Below are positions 44,983 to 54,019 of a stretch of 58,087 nucleotides of DNA, in pieces. The stretch is from Thermoflexus hugenholtzii JAD2 (GTDB lineage Bacteria > Pseudomonadota > Gammaproteobacteria > Burkholderiales > Burkholderiaceae): NCBI GenBank assembly GCA_943325205.2, contig CALPOM020000004.1, positions 1 through 58,087 on the forward strand, given 5' to 3'. Position 1 is the first letter of the stretch; the number at the start of each line of letters is the position of its first letter. Position numbers and translations under genes: made by a program. The notes under the pieces are model-generated. The model had not been told where the DNA came from and made no database searches. It was given only the letters and a program-made list of their open reading frames with translations.

Positions 44983-45957
44983 ATGGACCAAAAAGAATCT
45001 CCAGTGCTTACGAATCAGACTCACCATTCTGGCGAAATTTTGTTGGCGCAGCCAAGAGGTTTTTGTGCGGGTGTTGACCGAGCAATTTCGATTGTGAATC
45101 AAGCTTTGGAGAAATTTGGTCAGCCAATTTATGTACGTCATGAGATTGTTCATAATCAATATGTGGTGGCAGATTTGAGGTCGCGTGGGGCAGTCTTTAT
45201 TGATGAGTTGAGTCAAGTACCACCAGGAGCTACGCTGGTGTTTAGTGCGCATGGCGTATCTCCAGCGATTAAGAGTGAAGCTCAGCGCTTGGGTTTTCGG
45301 ATTTTTGATGCGACTTGTCCACTGGTGACAAAGGTACATGTTGAGGTTTTGAAGATGCACCGTGAGGGCTATAAGATCTTGATGATTGGACATGCTGGGC
45401 ATCCTGAAGTTGAGGGGACGATGGGTCAGATACCTGGCAGTATTGATTTAATTCAAACGATGGACGACGTCGCACAATTAACTTATCCAGTAGATATGCC
45501 AATTAGCTATGTCACCCAAACCACTTTATCGATCGATGAAACGAGAGAAATTGTCCAAGCTTTGACGGTTAAGTATCCTAAAATCACCCAGCCTAAAAAA
45601 CAGGATATTTGTTACGCAACACAAAATCGGCAAGACGCAGTAAAAATTATGGCTCCACAAGTTGAACTTGTTATTGTCGTGGGAAGTCCTAATAGTTCGA
45701 ACTCTAATCGGTTGAGGGAATTATCTGAAAAGCTCGGTATAAAATCCTACATGGTCGATGATCCTTCGCAACTCGACCCAGCATGGTTTGTAGGTGTTCG
45801 AAGAGTTGGCTTGACTGCTGGCGCTTCAGCGCCAGAAGCTTTAGCACAGTCGATTATTGCCAGAATTAAAGAGTTTGGCCCAAAACAAGTTAGATCCTTA
45901 GAGGGGGTTGTGGAGAGTACAGTATTTGCATTACCCAAGGGTTTAAATGTAGACTGA
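44983..45957 (+). CDS. ispH: 4-hydroxy-3-methylbut-2-enyl diphosphate reductase
   Basis: IspH (LytB) is the iron-sulfur enzyme that makes IPP and DMAPP in the last step of the non-mevalonate isoprenoid pathway. The ATG at 44983 gives 324 residues; a TTG at 44971 is an alternative. The three cluster cysteines are visible in GFCAGVDRAI (C28), DATCPLVTKVH (about 112) and QDICYATQNRQ (about 210). The conserved VRHEIVHN (near 50-57), GHAGHPEVEGTMGQ (near 131) and SSNSNRL segments are present. It follows fkpB by 15 bases in one transcript. Its product feeds undecaprenyl lipid, quinone and MiaA substrate synthesis. Confidence 0.98.
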   Translation: MDQKESPVLTNQTHHSGEILLAQPRGFCAGVDRAISIVNQALEKFGQPIYVRHEIVHNQYVVADLRSRGAVFIDELSQVPPGATLVFSAHGVSPAIKSEAQRLGFRIFDATCPLVTKVHVEVLKMHREGYKILMIGHAGHPEVEGTMGQIPGSIDLIQTMDDVAQLTYPVDMPISYVTQTTLSIDETREIVQALTVKYPKITQPKKQDICYATQNRQDAVKIMAPQVELVIVVGSPNSSNSNRLRELSEKLGIKSYMVDDPSQLDPAWFVGVRRVGLTAGASAPEALAQSIIARIKEFGPKQVRSLEGVVESTVFALPKGLNVD

Positions 45958-46052
45958 GTTGAGTTCAATGTGGAGTGCTTGTTGAATTGAATCTAGTTGT
46001 CATAATGAATAGATTAGCAAAGTCATGATTTACATACTATGAGGAGTTCAAA

Positions 46053-47231
46053 ATGTTTTTGAAATTAGGATGTGATAATCATCGTCAAGCTTTAAGGGTA
46101 TTAGCAGTTATCCTGGTTTCTGCATGGTTATTTGGTTGCAGCAAGAAAGAGACTGCTACATCTGGGGTAGTGATAAAGATAGGAAATGTTGCCCCACTAA
46201 CTGGACCGGACTCTTATTTAGGCAAAGATAATGAGAATGGCGCTCGTCTGGCCGTTGAGGAAATCAATCGACAAGGTTTAACGATTAATGGTAAAGCGAT
46301 TACTCTAGAACTGCTCGGTGAAGATGATGCTGGAGATCCTAAATTAGGTACTCAGGTGGCACAAAAACTGGTAGATAGTAAAGTAGTTGCAGTAGTAGGG
46401 CATCTCAATTCCGGGGTAACGATTCCAGCTTCAAAGATTTATAGCGAAGCGGGAATTGTACAAATTTCGCCATCCTCTACCAATCCAGAATATACCAAGC
46501 AGGGATATAAAACGGCTTATCGTATGGTTGGTACAGATGCTCAACAGGGTCCAGTTTTAGCAAAATTTGCCCTAGAGACTCTGAAAGGGAAGTCGATTGC
46601 TATCGTCGATGATGCAACCCAATACGGTAAAGGTCTAGCTGATGAGTTTGAAAAAAAGATTATTTCTAGCGGCTCCAAAATAGTCATTCACGAGGCCACC
46701 AATAATAAAGCAACTGACTTTAAAGCCATTTTGACAAATATTAAAGCTAAAAATCCAGATATTATCTTATTTGGTGGAATGGCTGCAACAGGCGGCCCGT
46801 TTGCCAAGCAAGCTAAAGAATTGGGTATTAAGGCTAAGATCATTGGCGGTGATGGTATTTGTAGTCCGACTCTATATGAGTTAGCTGGTGATGCAGTTGA
46901 AAATATTATTTGTTCGACCGTCGGCATACCAAAAGAAAGCTTAAACAATAGTGATAATTTTTTAAAAAATTATCAAGAAAGATTTAAAACGGAAGTTCAA
47001 ATTTATGCACCGATGGCGTATGACGCTGTGATGATCATTGTGGATGCCATGAAAAGATCGAACTCCACAAATGCTGCAGATATTTTAAAAGCGATACCGA
47101 CGACTAACTATGCAGGTTTAAGTGGGCAAATCACTTTTGACGAGAAGGGGGATTTAAAAGAAAGTTACATTACTTTAAGTCAATTTAAAGATAAAAAAAT
47201 TCTCACTCTTGAAGTTGTGAAGATGCAATAG
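46053..47231 (+). CDS. livJ: Branched-chain amino acid ABC transporter, substrate-binding lipoprotein
   Basis: This 392-residue periplasmic binding protein belongs to the Leu/Ile/Val (PBP type I) family. The N-terminus has a signal ending in a lipobox LFGC, so C29 is probably lipidated, which is unusual for E. coli LivJ but common elsewhere. The mature protein has VAPLTGPDSYLGKDNENGAR near 50-69 and GHLNSGVTIPASKIYSEAGI near 115-134. The order livJ-H-M-G-F gives the function; ligand preference among branched-chain or other hydrophobic amino acids cannot be fixed. A good AGGAG precedes the ATG. The run reads in one direction through livF. Confidence 0.94.
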   Translation: MFLKLGCDNHRQALRVLAVILVSAWLFGCSKKETATSGVVIKIGNVAPLTGPDSYLGKDNENGARLAVEEINRQGLTINGKAITLELLGEDDAGDPKLGTQVAQKLVDSKVVAVVGHLNSGVTIPASKIYSEAGIVQISPSSTNPEYTKQGYKTAYRMVGTDAQQGPVLAKFALETLKGKSIAIVDDATQYGKGLADEFEKKIISSGSKIVIHEATNNKATDFKAILTNIKAKNPDIILFGGMAATGGPFAKQAKELGIKAKIIGGDGICSPTLYELAGDAVENIICSTVGIPKESLNNSDNFLKNYQERFKTEVQIYAPMAYDAVMIIVDAMKRSNSTNAADILKAIPTTNYAGLSGQITFDEKGDLKESYITLSQFKDKKILTLEVVKMQ

Positions 47232-47266
47232 ATCTGATTACGGCAGATGAAAGTTTGCCGTTTTCT

Positions 47267-48202
47267 ATGGATATTTTCTTACAACAAATTCTCAATGGCC
47301 TTGTCCTTGGAAGCATTTACGCTTTAATAGCACTGGGCTATACGATGGTATACGGTGTTTTAGGCATTATTAATTTTGCGCATGGCGAAGTTTTGATGTT
47401 TGGCGCCCTAATAGCCTTGGTTGTCATTAAAAATCTAGTGGCTTTTTTTCCAACAATACCCTTATGGCTTGTCTTAGTTGCGGCCTTATTGGTCGCTATG
47501 TCTGGATGTGCAGTCCTGAGTTTTTATATTGAAAAGATTGCCTACCGTCCTCTGCGCAATGCGCCTCGTCTAGTTCCTTTGATCTCAGCGATTGGCATGT
47601 CGATTTTGTTACAAACGATTGCGATGATCATTTGGGGGAGAACCCCGCTGAATTTTCCGCAATTATTACCTGAGCAGTCACTGGCAGTTTTTGGAACTGG
47701 GGCACTAGTGACAGTGAAAGAGTTAATTATTATGCTAACAGCCCTCATCGTTATGGTTGCATTACTGTTTTTAGTCAAGAAAACGCGTTTCGGTCGAGCG
47801 ATCCGAGCGACCGCCGAGAATCCTCAAGTTGCAGGACTGATGGGTGTGAATACGACTCGGGTCATTTCGTATACCTTTATTCTGGGGGGAACTTTAGCTG
47901 CTCTTGCCGGGGTCATGATTGCTTCTAATTACGGCTCAGCGCATTTTTATATGGGGTTTATGCCTGGATTAAAGGCTTTTACAGCGGCAGTTTTAGGGGG
48001 TATTGGCAATATTCCAGGGGCGATGTTAGGTGGACTTTTGCTGGGGTTAATAGAGGCCTTGGGTGCGGGATACATTGGAACGCTATCTGGCGGAATCTTC
48101 GGTTCAAATTATCAAGATATTTTTGCATTTTTGGTCTTAATCCTGGTGCTCGTATTTCGACCTTCGGGAATTTTAGGAGAAAAACTGAGGGATCGAGCAT
48201 AG
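47267..48202 (+). CDS. livH: Branched-chain amino acid ABC transporter permease LivH
   Basis: LivH is one of two inner-membrane subunits of the branched-chain amino acid importer. The ATG at 47267 (MDIFLQQILNGLV) gives 311 residues; a TTG four codons upstream is possible. The family opening LVLGSIYALIALGYTMVYGV-type sequence and INFAHGEVLMFGAL near 36-49 are present. The conserved cytoplasmic loop RATAENPQVAGLMGVNTTRV lies near 184-203, and AAVLGGIGNIPGAMLGG near 242-258. Eight or so hydrophobic segments are evident. livM starts at the base after its stop. Confidence 0.96.
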   Translation: MDIFLQQILNGLVLGSIYALIALGYTMVYGVLGIINFAHGEVLMFGALIALVVIKNLVAFFPTIPLWLVLVAALLVAMSGCAVLSFYIEKIAYRPLRNAPRLVPLISAIGMSILLQTIAMIIWGRTPLNFPQLLPEQSLAVFGTGALVTVKELIIMLTALIVMVALLFLVKKTRFGRAIRATAENPQVAGLMGVNTTRVISYTFILGGTLAALAGVMIASNYGSAHFYMGFMPGLKAFTAAVLGGIGNIPGAMLGGLLLGLIEALGAGYIGTLSGGIFGSNYQDIFAFLVLILVLVFRPSGILGEKLRDRA

Positions 48203-49297
48203 ATGGATTTCCTCAATAGTATGCGTTACCCTTCACCTCAACTTTCAAAAAGATATTGGCTTTTTATTCTAGTTGGGGTGCTTTGTCTTGCACCATGGGT
48301 ATGTGTTTTCACAGGTGGTAATTATTGGGTACGTGTACTTGATTTTGCCTTGCTTTATGTTTTCTTAGCCTTGGGGCTGAATATTGTGGTTGGTTTTGCA
48401 GGATTACTTGATCTTGGATATATTGCATTTTATGCTGTAGGTGCCTATGTTGCAGGCTTATTAGCATCGCCTCATTTAGCAAATTCTTTTAGTACTATTT
48501 CGGCAATATTTCCTGGAGGAGTCCATACAAGTTATTGGATCATTCTGCCAATAGCCGCACTCGTAGCAGCTTTTTTTGGCATCTTACTTGGCGCACCCAC
48601 ATTGAAGTTACGGGGTGATTATTTAGCCATCGTCACTTTGGGATTTGGTGAAATTATCCGAATTTTTTTAAATAATTTGGATCGTCCTTTGAATATCACG
48701 AACGGTCCTAAGGGAATTAATAATATTGACGCTATTGCCATGGGGTCATTCTCTTTTGGGAAGTCTTTCCAACTGTGGGGAGTAACGATCCCATCGGTCA
48801 TTTTTTATTATTACTTATTTCTGATCTTAGTGATGGCGGTGCTGATTGTTAGTTTACGTATCCAGGATTCGAGGATTGGTCGAGCTTGGGTCGCCATTCG
48901 AGAAGATGAAACTGCTGCCCAAGCGATGGGTCTAAATACCCGTAACTTAAAGTTGCTCGCATTTGCAATTGGGGCTTCATTTGGCGGTATCTCTGGCGCT
49001 TTATTCGCGTCCTTCCAAGGATTTATATCGCCAGAGTCCTTTTCTTTGTCTGAGTCAATTGTAGTTTTGGCCATGGTTGTTTTAGGTGGTATGGGCCATA
49101 TACCGGGTGTCATTTTAGGGGCTATTTTGCTTGCGGCGTTTCCAGAGTTCTTAAGAGCTACCTTAGAGCCCTTGCAAAGGCTTTTATTTGGCCAAGTGCT
49201 CTTAGACTCAGAAATCATTCGGCAACTTTTGTACGGTACTGCGCTGATTCTAGTTGTCCGATATAAACCCAAAGGCTTATGGCCAAAAGTGCCCTAA
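48203..49297 (+). CDS. livM: Branched-chain amino acid ABC transporter permease LivM
   Basis: LivM is the second membrane subunit and pairs with LivH. The 364-residue protein has about ten hydrophobic segments. Family blocks are ALGLNIVVGFAGLLDLGYIA near 57-76, LRGDYLAIVTLGFGEIIRIF near 135-154, and the ATPase-coupling loop IREDETAAQAMGLNTRNLKL near 232-251. VVLGGMGHIPGVILGAI follows near 292-308. It abuts livH and overlaps livG by 19 bases if livG starts at 49279. The coupling loop matches the one expected to contact LivG/LivF. Confidence 0.96.
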   Translation: MDFLNSMRYPSPQLSKRYWLFILVGVLCLAPWVCVFTGGNYWVRVLDFALLYVFLALGLNIVVGFAGLLDLGYIAFYAVGAYVAGLLASPHLANSFSTISAIFPGGVHTSYWIILPIAALVAAFFGILLGAPTLKLRGDYLAIVTLGFGEIIRIFLNNLDRPLNITNGPKGINNIDAIAMGSFSFGKSFQLWGVTIPSVIFYYYLFLILVMAVLIVSLRIQDSRIGRAWVAIREDETAAQAMGLNTRNLKLLAFAIGASFGGISGALFASFQGFISPESFSLSESIVVLAMVVLGGMGHIPGVILGAILLAAFPEFLRATLEPLQRLLFGQVLLDSEIIRQLLYGTALILVVRYKPKGLWPKVP

Positions 49298-50073
49298 GCA
49301 TGAACTCAGAGACACCATTATTACGAATTCGGGGAGTAGTGAAGCGATTTGGAGGATTGCAGGCGCTTGAGCAGGCTCATCTGGAGGTGATGCGGGGTCA
49401 AATTGTAGGCTTAATTGGCCCGAATGGGGCGGGTAAGACCACTTTTTTTAATGTAATGACAGGCTTATATACGCCTGATGGTGGAGTATTTGAATTAGCG
49501 GGGCAAACTTATAATCCAGGTGCGGTAGATCAAGTAGTGCATGCTGGTATTGCTAGAACTTTTCAGAATATTCGTTTATTTAAAGAGATGACAGCCTTAG
49601 AAAATGTCATGATTGGACGGCACATTCGAACGAAAGCGGGTTTCTGGGCTGCGGCGTTTCATACGAGGGCTGAACGTGCAGAGGAAAAGGCTATATCAGT
49701 TGATGCTGAGCACTTATTGCAATATGTGGGCATTGCTAAAGAGTCTAGTCAGTTAGCAAAAAATTTATCATATGGTGATCAGCGTCGCTTAGAGATTGCT
49801 AGAGCACTTGCAACTAGCCCAAAGTTACTCGCCTTAGATGAACCAGCTGCCGGCATGAATCAAACGGAAAAAAGAGAGTTACAAGTACTTCTAGAACGCA
49901 TCAGGCAAGACGGCACTAGTATTTTGATGATAGAGCATGACGTTGGCTTAGTCATGGGATTGTGTGATGTAATTACTGTCTTAGATAATGGCCGAGTTAT
50001 TGCCACGGGTGAGCCTGATGATGTTCGTAGAAACCCATTAGTAATTGCTGCTTATTTAGGATCAGTCGGCTAA
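49279..50073 (+). CDS. livG: Branched-chain amino acid ABC transporter ATP-binding protein LivG
   Basis: LivG is a cytoplasmic ATPase subunit. The ATG at 49279 gives 264 residues and has AAAGG just upstream; an ATG at 49300 (MNSETPLLRIRG) gives the more typical N-terminus and avoids the 19-base overlap with livM. Walker A is GPNGAGKTTFFNVMTG near 48-63. The family-specific ARTFQNIRLFKEMTALENVM lies near 93-112, signature LSYGDQRRLEIARALA near 165-180, and Walker B LLALDEPAAGMN near 184-195. A C-terminal extension with RNPLVIAAYLG follows. livF begins 3 bases later. Confidence 0.95.
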   Translation: MAKSALSMNSETPLLRIRGVVKRFGGLQALEQAHLEVMRGQIVGLIGPNGAGKTTFFNVMTGLYTPDGGVFELAGQTYNPGAVDQVVHAGIARTFQNIRLFKEMTALENVMIGRHIRTKAGFWAAAFHTRAERAEEKAISVDAEHLLQYVGIAKESSQLAKNLSYGDQRRLEIARALATSPKLLALDEPAAGMNQTEKRELQVLLERIRQDGTSILMIEHDVGLVMGLCDVITVLDNGRVIATGEPDDVRRNPLVIAAYLGSVG

Positions 50074-50076
50074 GAG

Positions 50077-50772
50077 ATGCTCAGGATTAAAGAACTTCAA
50101 GTTGCTTATGGCAATATTTGTGCAGTCAAAGGCCTGAACTTAGAAGTTCATCAAGGGGAGCTAGTTTGTTTAATTGGTTCGAACGGTGCTGGTAAGTCGA
50201 CCACACTCAAGGCTATTGCTGGATTAATCATACCTACTCATGGAGAGATTCATTTGCAGGCTTGGCGAATTTGTGGCCGACCTGAGGAGTTATTAGCTCG
50301 AGGTTTAGCGCTCGTTCCCGAGGGGCGAGGAGTTTTTGCAGGTATGACCGTTCTGGAAAATCTACAAATGGGGGCTTATTTAAGGTTGGATGACATCAGA
50401 GAGGATTTGGAGCAAATTTTTGAGTATTTTCCGCGCCTCAAAGAACGGTTACATCAGTTAGCAGGTACTTTATCAGGCGGTGAGCAACAGATGGTGGCGA
50501 TGGCTAGGGCGATCATGGGCAAGCCTTCATTATTGCTCTTAGATGAGCCATCGATGGGTTTATCTCCGATGATGGTTGAAACAGTTTTTCAAGTGATAGA
50601 GCAAATTGCTAAACAGGGGATGACAATTTTATTAGTTGAGCAAAATGCCCAAAGGGCTTTATCGATCGCAGATCGTGCCTATGTGATGGAGAGTGGCTTA
50701 ATTACCATTGAGGGGACGGGTGAAGAATTACTGCATGACCCACGCATTAGTAAAGCTTATTTGGGTGAGTGA
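50077..50772 (+). CDS. livF: Branched-chain amino acid ABC transporter ATP-binding protein LivF
   Basis: LivF is the second ATPase subunit of the importer. The 231-residue protein has Walker A GSNGAGKSTTLKAIAG near 36-51. The LivF-type block LVPEGRGVFAGMTVLENLQM lies near 85-104, signature LSGGEQQMVAMARA near 133-146, and Walker B LLLLDEPSMGLSP near 152-164. It ends YLGE, a typical LivF tail. It begins 3 bases after livG. Its last 16 bases overlap the end of the convergent aminotransferase gene, so termination signals for each must lie within the other gene. Confidence 0.96.
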   Translation: MLRIKELQVAYGNICAVKGLNLEVHQGELVCLIGSNGAGKSTTLKAIAGLIIPTHGEIHLQAWRICGRPEELLARGLALVPEGRGVFAGMTVLENLQMGAYLRLDDIREDLEQIFEYFPRLKERLHQLAGTLSGGEQQMVAMARAIMGKPSLLLLDEPSMGLSPMMVETVFQVIEQIAKQGMTILLVEQNAQRALSIADRAYVMESGLITIEGTGEELLHDPRISKAYLGE

Positions 50773-51935
50773 CGCAATAATTGTTTAAGCATTGCCAGCA
50801 TTTGATCAATTTCAGATCGGCTTACGGTTAGTGCTGGCATAAATCGCAATAAATTCGGGCGAGGCGCGTTAATAATTAAGCCAATGGGTGCCATGATTCG
50901 AGCCTCCTCTACGAGTTCGTTGGCAATATCGCGACCGAGTTTGAGTGCCCGAAGTAAGCCTTCTCCTCGTTCACCATCTAAGCCGAATTCATCAGACATT
51001 TCTAATAATCGCGACTTTAAATACGCACCTTTGGCAATTACCTCATCCAAAAAGCCAGGCGCAGTAAGTTGTTGGATGACGCTGACGCCCACTGCACACA
51101 TGAGGGGATTGCCATTATAGGTGCCACCTTGATCGCCTGGTTCAAAGCAAGCCACCGCATCGGTACATAGAAGTGCTGCAAGCGGAACGCCTCCACCGAT
51201 ACCTTTACCCAAGGTCATAATATCTGGCTCAATATGACTGAGCTGATGGGCAAAAAGTTTACCAGTTCGCCCACAACCTGCCTGCACTTCATCGACAATG
51301 AGTAAAATACCGTGCTTTTTTGTTAAAGCGCGCAGTGCCTGCATGAACTCTGGTGTGGCTGGAATAACGCCACCTTCTCCTTGGACTGGCTCAAGCATAA
51401 TAGCCACGGTTTTTGGGTTAATAAGGCGCTCGACCGAGTCTAGATCATTTAAATCTGCTTTTGGAAAACCAGGAATTTGTGGAGCGTACATCGTGTCCCA
51501 ACCGGGTTTGCCAGAGGCGCTCATTGTAGCGATAGTGCGGCCATGAAAGCTGTGGTCAAAGGTAATAATTTCAAAAGCGTGATCTTTATGAATTTTTCCC
51601 CATTTTCTAGCCAGTTTAATTGCGCCCTCGTTTGCTTCAGCACCGCTATTTGCAAAAAAAACTTTATCAAAGCAGCTATGCTGAGTGAGCAGATCAGCTA
51701 GTTCGATCATCGGTTGGTTGTAAAAGGCTGGGCTAGGATTGATGACTTTTCGCGCCTGTGTTTCTAGCGCCGAGATGATTCCTGGGTTACTATGCCCCAA
51801 ACAATTTACCGCCCATCCTTGCACAAAATCTAGATACTGTTTACCGTCATGATCGGTTAGCCAAGAACCCTCCCCGCTGACCATCTCAATATCTGGTCTT
51901 TTAGTAATAAACATAATAGAGTGCGTATCGTGCAT
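50757..51935 (-). CDS. argD: Class III aminotransferase, acetylornithine transaminase-like
   Basis: This 392-residue PLP enzyme is close to acetylornithine/succinyldiaminopimelate aminotransferases, used in arginine and lysine synthesis. Visible features are the PLP phosphate loop FFANSGAEANEGAIKLARKW near 93-112, TFDHSFHGRT near 125-134 and LIVDEVQAGCGRTGKLFAHQ near 213-232. MTLGKGIGGGVPLAALL follows near 240-256, where the lysine binds PLP. Related enzymes act on other omega-amines, so the substrate is inferred. argF and argG lie elsewhere in the window, not linked. Its 3' end overlaps livF. Confidence 0.88.
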   Translation of the reverse strand: MHDTHSIMFITKRPDIEMVSGEGSWLTDHDGKQYLDFVQGWAVNCLGHSNPGIISALETQARKVINPSPAFYNQPMIELADLLTQHSCFDKVFFANSGAEANEGAIKLARKWGKIHKDHAFEIITFDHSFHGRTIATMSASGKPGWDTMYAPQIPGFPKADLNDLDSVERLINPKTVAIMLEPVQGEGGVIPATPEFMQALRALTKKHGILLIVDEVQAGCGRTGKLFAHQLSHIEPDIMTLGKGIGGGVPLAALLCTDAVACFEPGDQGGTYNGNPLMCAVGVSVIQQLTAPGFLDEVIAKGAYLKSRLLEMSDEFGLDGERGEGLLRALKLGRDIANELVEEARIMAPIGLIINAPRPNLLRFMPALTVSRSEIDQMLAMLKQLLRHSPK

Positions 51936-51996
51936 AGGGTTACCTACAAAAGGGTCAATAAAGAGTATTTTAATTTTTTAAGATGACAAGCAAATT

Positions 51997-53043
51997 TTAT
52001 AAATCTGCCTCGGAGGTAAAGGCATCAGCATAGAACTCCTCCTCCGATAGTTTACACAATGAAATAAAATCTTTTTGGGCGCTCGAAACAACAATCGGTG
52101 CGCCGCAGGCATAGATCTGATGGTTACTCATATCTGGAAAATCTTGCATTGCCGCTTGATGGACAAAACCTGTCCGACCCTGCCAATGATCCTCAGGTAG
52201 GCCATCTGAAATAACTGGTATATATTGAAATTGAGGGATAGTTTTAACCCAAGCATGGATCAAATCCTCTTGATACAGATCGGTTGGTCTACGCCCACCC
52301 CAATAGAGCGTCATTGGTCGGTGGATATTGCGATGCACGGCATCCTCAATAATCGCCTTAATTGGCGCAAAACCCGTTCCTGATGCAATGAAAATAATTG
52401 GCTTAAGAGAGTCCTCTCTTAAGAAAAAACTTCCCATAGGGCCCTCAAAACGCAGTATATCCTTCTCTTTCATCAGGAGTGATGGGTTAACTCCAAAAAC
52501 ATGATCTGTGAAGCGTCCACCGGGAAGGTGGCGCAGATGGAGTTCGATTGGCCCCTCTTGGTGGGGGGCGCTGGCAATAGAGTAGGCTCGCCGCTTACCA
52601 TCTTTTAGTAAAAACTCAATATATTGACCAGCTAAAAAGCTAAAACGCTCGGTCGACGGAAGTTGTAGCTGTAAGATCATCACGTCATGACTTGCTTGCG
52701 TCATTTTTGCAACGCGACAGGGAATTTTTTTGATCGGGAATTGTCCATCAGATTCGATTTCTCTGGCTGAGACTGTGCAGTCTGTTTTAGCAAAGGTGCA
52801 GCACAGTAGAGCGATATTTCTGGCCCTTTCATCATCCGTTAGGGTTGAGGCGTTATGCGGGCCCATCATATATTCGCCGCTGAGCACTTTGGCCTTACAC
52901 GAACCACAAGCGCCATTTTTACAGCCGTAGGCTAGAATAATGCTTTGTCGTAATGCGGCATCTAGAATAGACTCATCTGGGTTAACTTCAAACGATTTAC
53001 CACTGGTTTGAAGGGTAATTGCAACGATACGATTTGCTTCCAA
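51997..53043 (-). CDS. Ferredoxin-linked flavoprotein reductase (2Fe-2S / FAD / NAD(P)H)
   Basis: This 348-residue protein is an iron-sulfur flavoprotein reductase similar to CDP-6-deoxy-glucoseen reductases and phenol hydroxylase reductases. The N-terminal plant-type ferredoxin has AYGCKNGACGSCKAKVLSGE near 38-57 with C41, C46, C49 and a fourth cysteine near 81. The FAD domain has KRRAYSIASAP near 150-160, and the NAD(P) domain has PIIFIASGTGFAPIKAIIED near 219-238. The start is probably the TTG at 53043, since AAAGGAAG sits just before it; another TTG at 53058 overlaps that site. The electron acceptor is unknown. It is divergent from the YeeZ-like gene. Confidence 0.88.
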   Translation of the reverse strand: MEANRIVAITLQTSGKSFEVNPDESILDAALRQSIILAYGCKNGACGSCKAKVLSGEYMMGPHNASTLTDDERARNIALLCCTFAKTDCTVSAREIESDGQFPIKKIPCRVAKMTQASHDVMILQLQLPSTERFSFLAGQYIEFLLKDGKRRAYSIASAPHQEGPIELHLRHLPGGRFTDHVFGVNPSLLMKEKDILRFEGPMGSFFLREDSLKPIIFIASGTGFAPIKAIIEDAVHRNIHRPMTLYWGGRRPTDLYQEDLIHAWVKTIPQFQYIPVISDGLPEDHWQGRTGFVHQAAMQDFPDMSNHQIYACGAPIVVSSAQKDFISLCKLSEEEFYADAFTSEADL

Positions 53044-53078
53044 AATACTTCCTTTCAAAAACGATTACTATTTAACGT

Positions 53079-53975
53079 ATGACCCTATTTAGACGAACCA
53101 TATTTCGTAAGCCAAGATTGCTGATTATTGGTTGTGGTGATGTTGGCATGCGTATGTTGCCTATTTTAGTCAAAACTCATCGAGTTTTTGTTTTAACGAG
53201 CCAGAAAGAGAAAATGGCTTATTTTCGTAGCCAAGGGGTCGTACCAATTTACGGCAATTTAGACCAACCATCAACCTTAAGCCGATTAATTCATTTAGCG
53301 CCATCGGTCATTCATTTAGCACCGCCCAATAATTCTGGCGCGGTTGATTTGAGGACAAAAGCCCTTTTGCAGGTCCTTGGTCAGGGTCAACAAGCAAGAC
53401 ATTTAATCTATATTAGTACCACAGGGGTTTATGGTGATTGCCAAGGTGACCTTGTTACCGAAATAAGGACCCCGAATCCAAAGAGTGCCCGCGGTCAACG
53501 GCGCCTCAGTGCCGAGCAACAACTCAGAGCATGGGCTATTTCGCACAAAGGGCGAGTCACTATTCTTAGGGTGCCAGGTATTTATGCTGCTGACCGACTT
53601 CCTATAGAGCGTTTAAAGAATGGGTCGGCAGCCTTAAATCCGAGCGAGGATGTGTTTACGAATCATATTCATGCCGATGATTTAGCGCGAATTATTATTC
53701 TTACTTTATACCGAGGTGTATCGCAACGCATTATTCATGCGTGTGACGCAAGTCGATTGAAGATGGGCGAATATTTTGACCTAGTAGCAAATCATTTTGG
53801 ATTACCTTTGCCGCCTCGAGTTTCTTTTGCAGAGTTAAAAGAACGAGTTAGTCCAGCGATGATGAGTTTCATGGAAGAATCGAGAAGGATCAATAACGAT
53901 CGTTTAATGGAAATAGGCTGTCAATTACGATATCCAACAGTCGGAGATTTTTTGAAAAGCGTAGATCCAAATTGA
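53079..53975 (+). CDS. NAD(P)-dependent epimerase/dehydrogenase (YeeZ-like)
   Basis: This 298-residue protein is an atypical short-chain dehydrogenase of the extended, YeeZ-like type. The dinucleotide site is LLIIGCGDVGMRMLP near 14-28. The segments VIHLAPPNNSG near 77-87 and HLIYISTTGVYGD near 107-119 match the family, and VTILRVPGIYAADRLPIERL lies near 154-173. The usual YxxxK pair is not obvious: GVYGD carries the tyrosine but no lysine follows four residues later. Catalysis may differ or be lost, as in other atypical members. The substrate is unknown. It is divergent from the ferredoxin-reductase gene by about 35 bases. Confidence 0.85.
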   Translation: MTLFRRTIFRKPRLLIIGCGDVGMRMLPILVKTHRVFVLTSQKEKMAYFRSQGVVPIYGNLDQPSTLSRLIHLAPSVIHLAPPNNSGAVDLRTKALLQVLGQGQQARHLIYISTTGVYGDCQGDLVTEIRTPNPKSARGQRRLSAEQQLRAWAISHKGRVTILRVPGIYAADRLPIERLKNGSAALNPSEDVFTNHIHADDLARIIILTLYRGVSQRIIHACDASRLKMGEYFDLVANHFGLPLPPRVSFAELKERVSPAMMSFMEESRRINNDRLMEIGCQLRYPTVGDFLKSVDPN

Positions 53976-54007
53976 TCCAGCGTTTAAAAACCGATCAAAT
54001 CATTTTT
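53972..54007 (+). terminator. Weak terminator after the YeeZ-like gene
   Basis: TTGATC (53972-53977) pairs with GATCAA (53993-53998) around a 15-base loop, followed by a T-rich tract from 54002. The left arm overlaps the stop codon. The stem is short, so activity is uncertain. Confidence 0.35.
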
Positions 54008-54019
54008 TATGAGCCTTGA

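Noticed and set aside
44533-45402. The radC frame stays open for almost 300 codons upstream, antisense to fkpB and ispH
   Set aside because: The extra sequence is low in recognisable structure and mirrors two real genes; RadC homology begins only near 44510.
46053-50772. Possible horizontal acquisition of the liv operon
   Set aside because: Codon use and base composition look like the neighbours, no mobile element flanks it, and such operons are common in the group.
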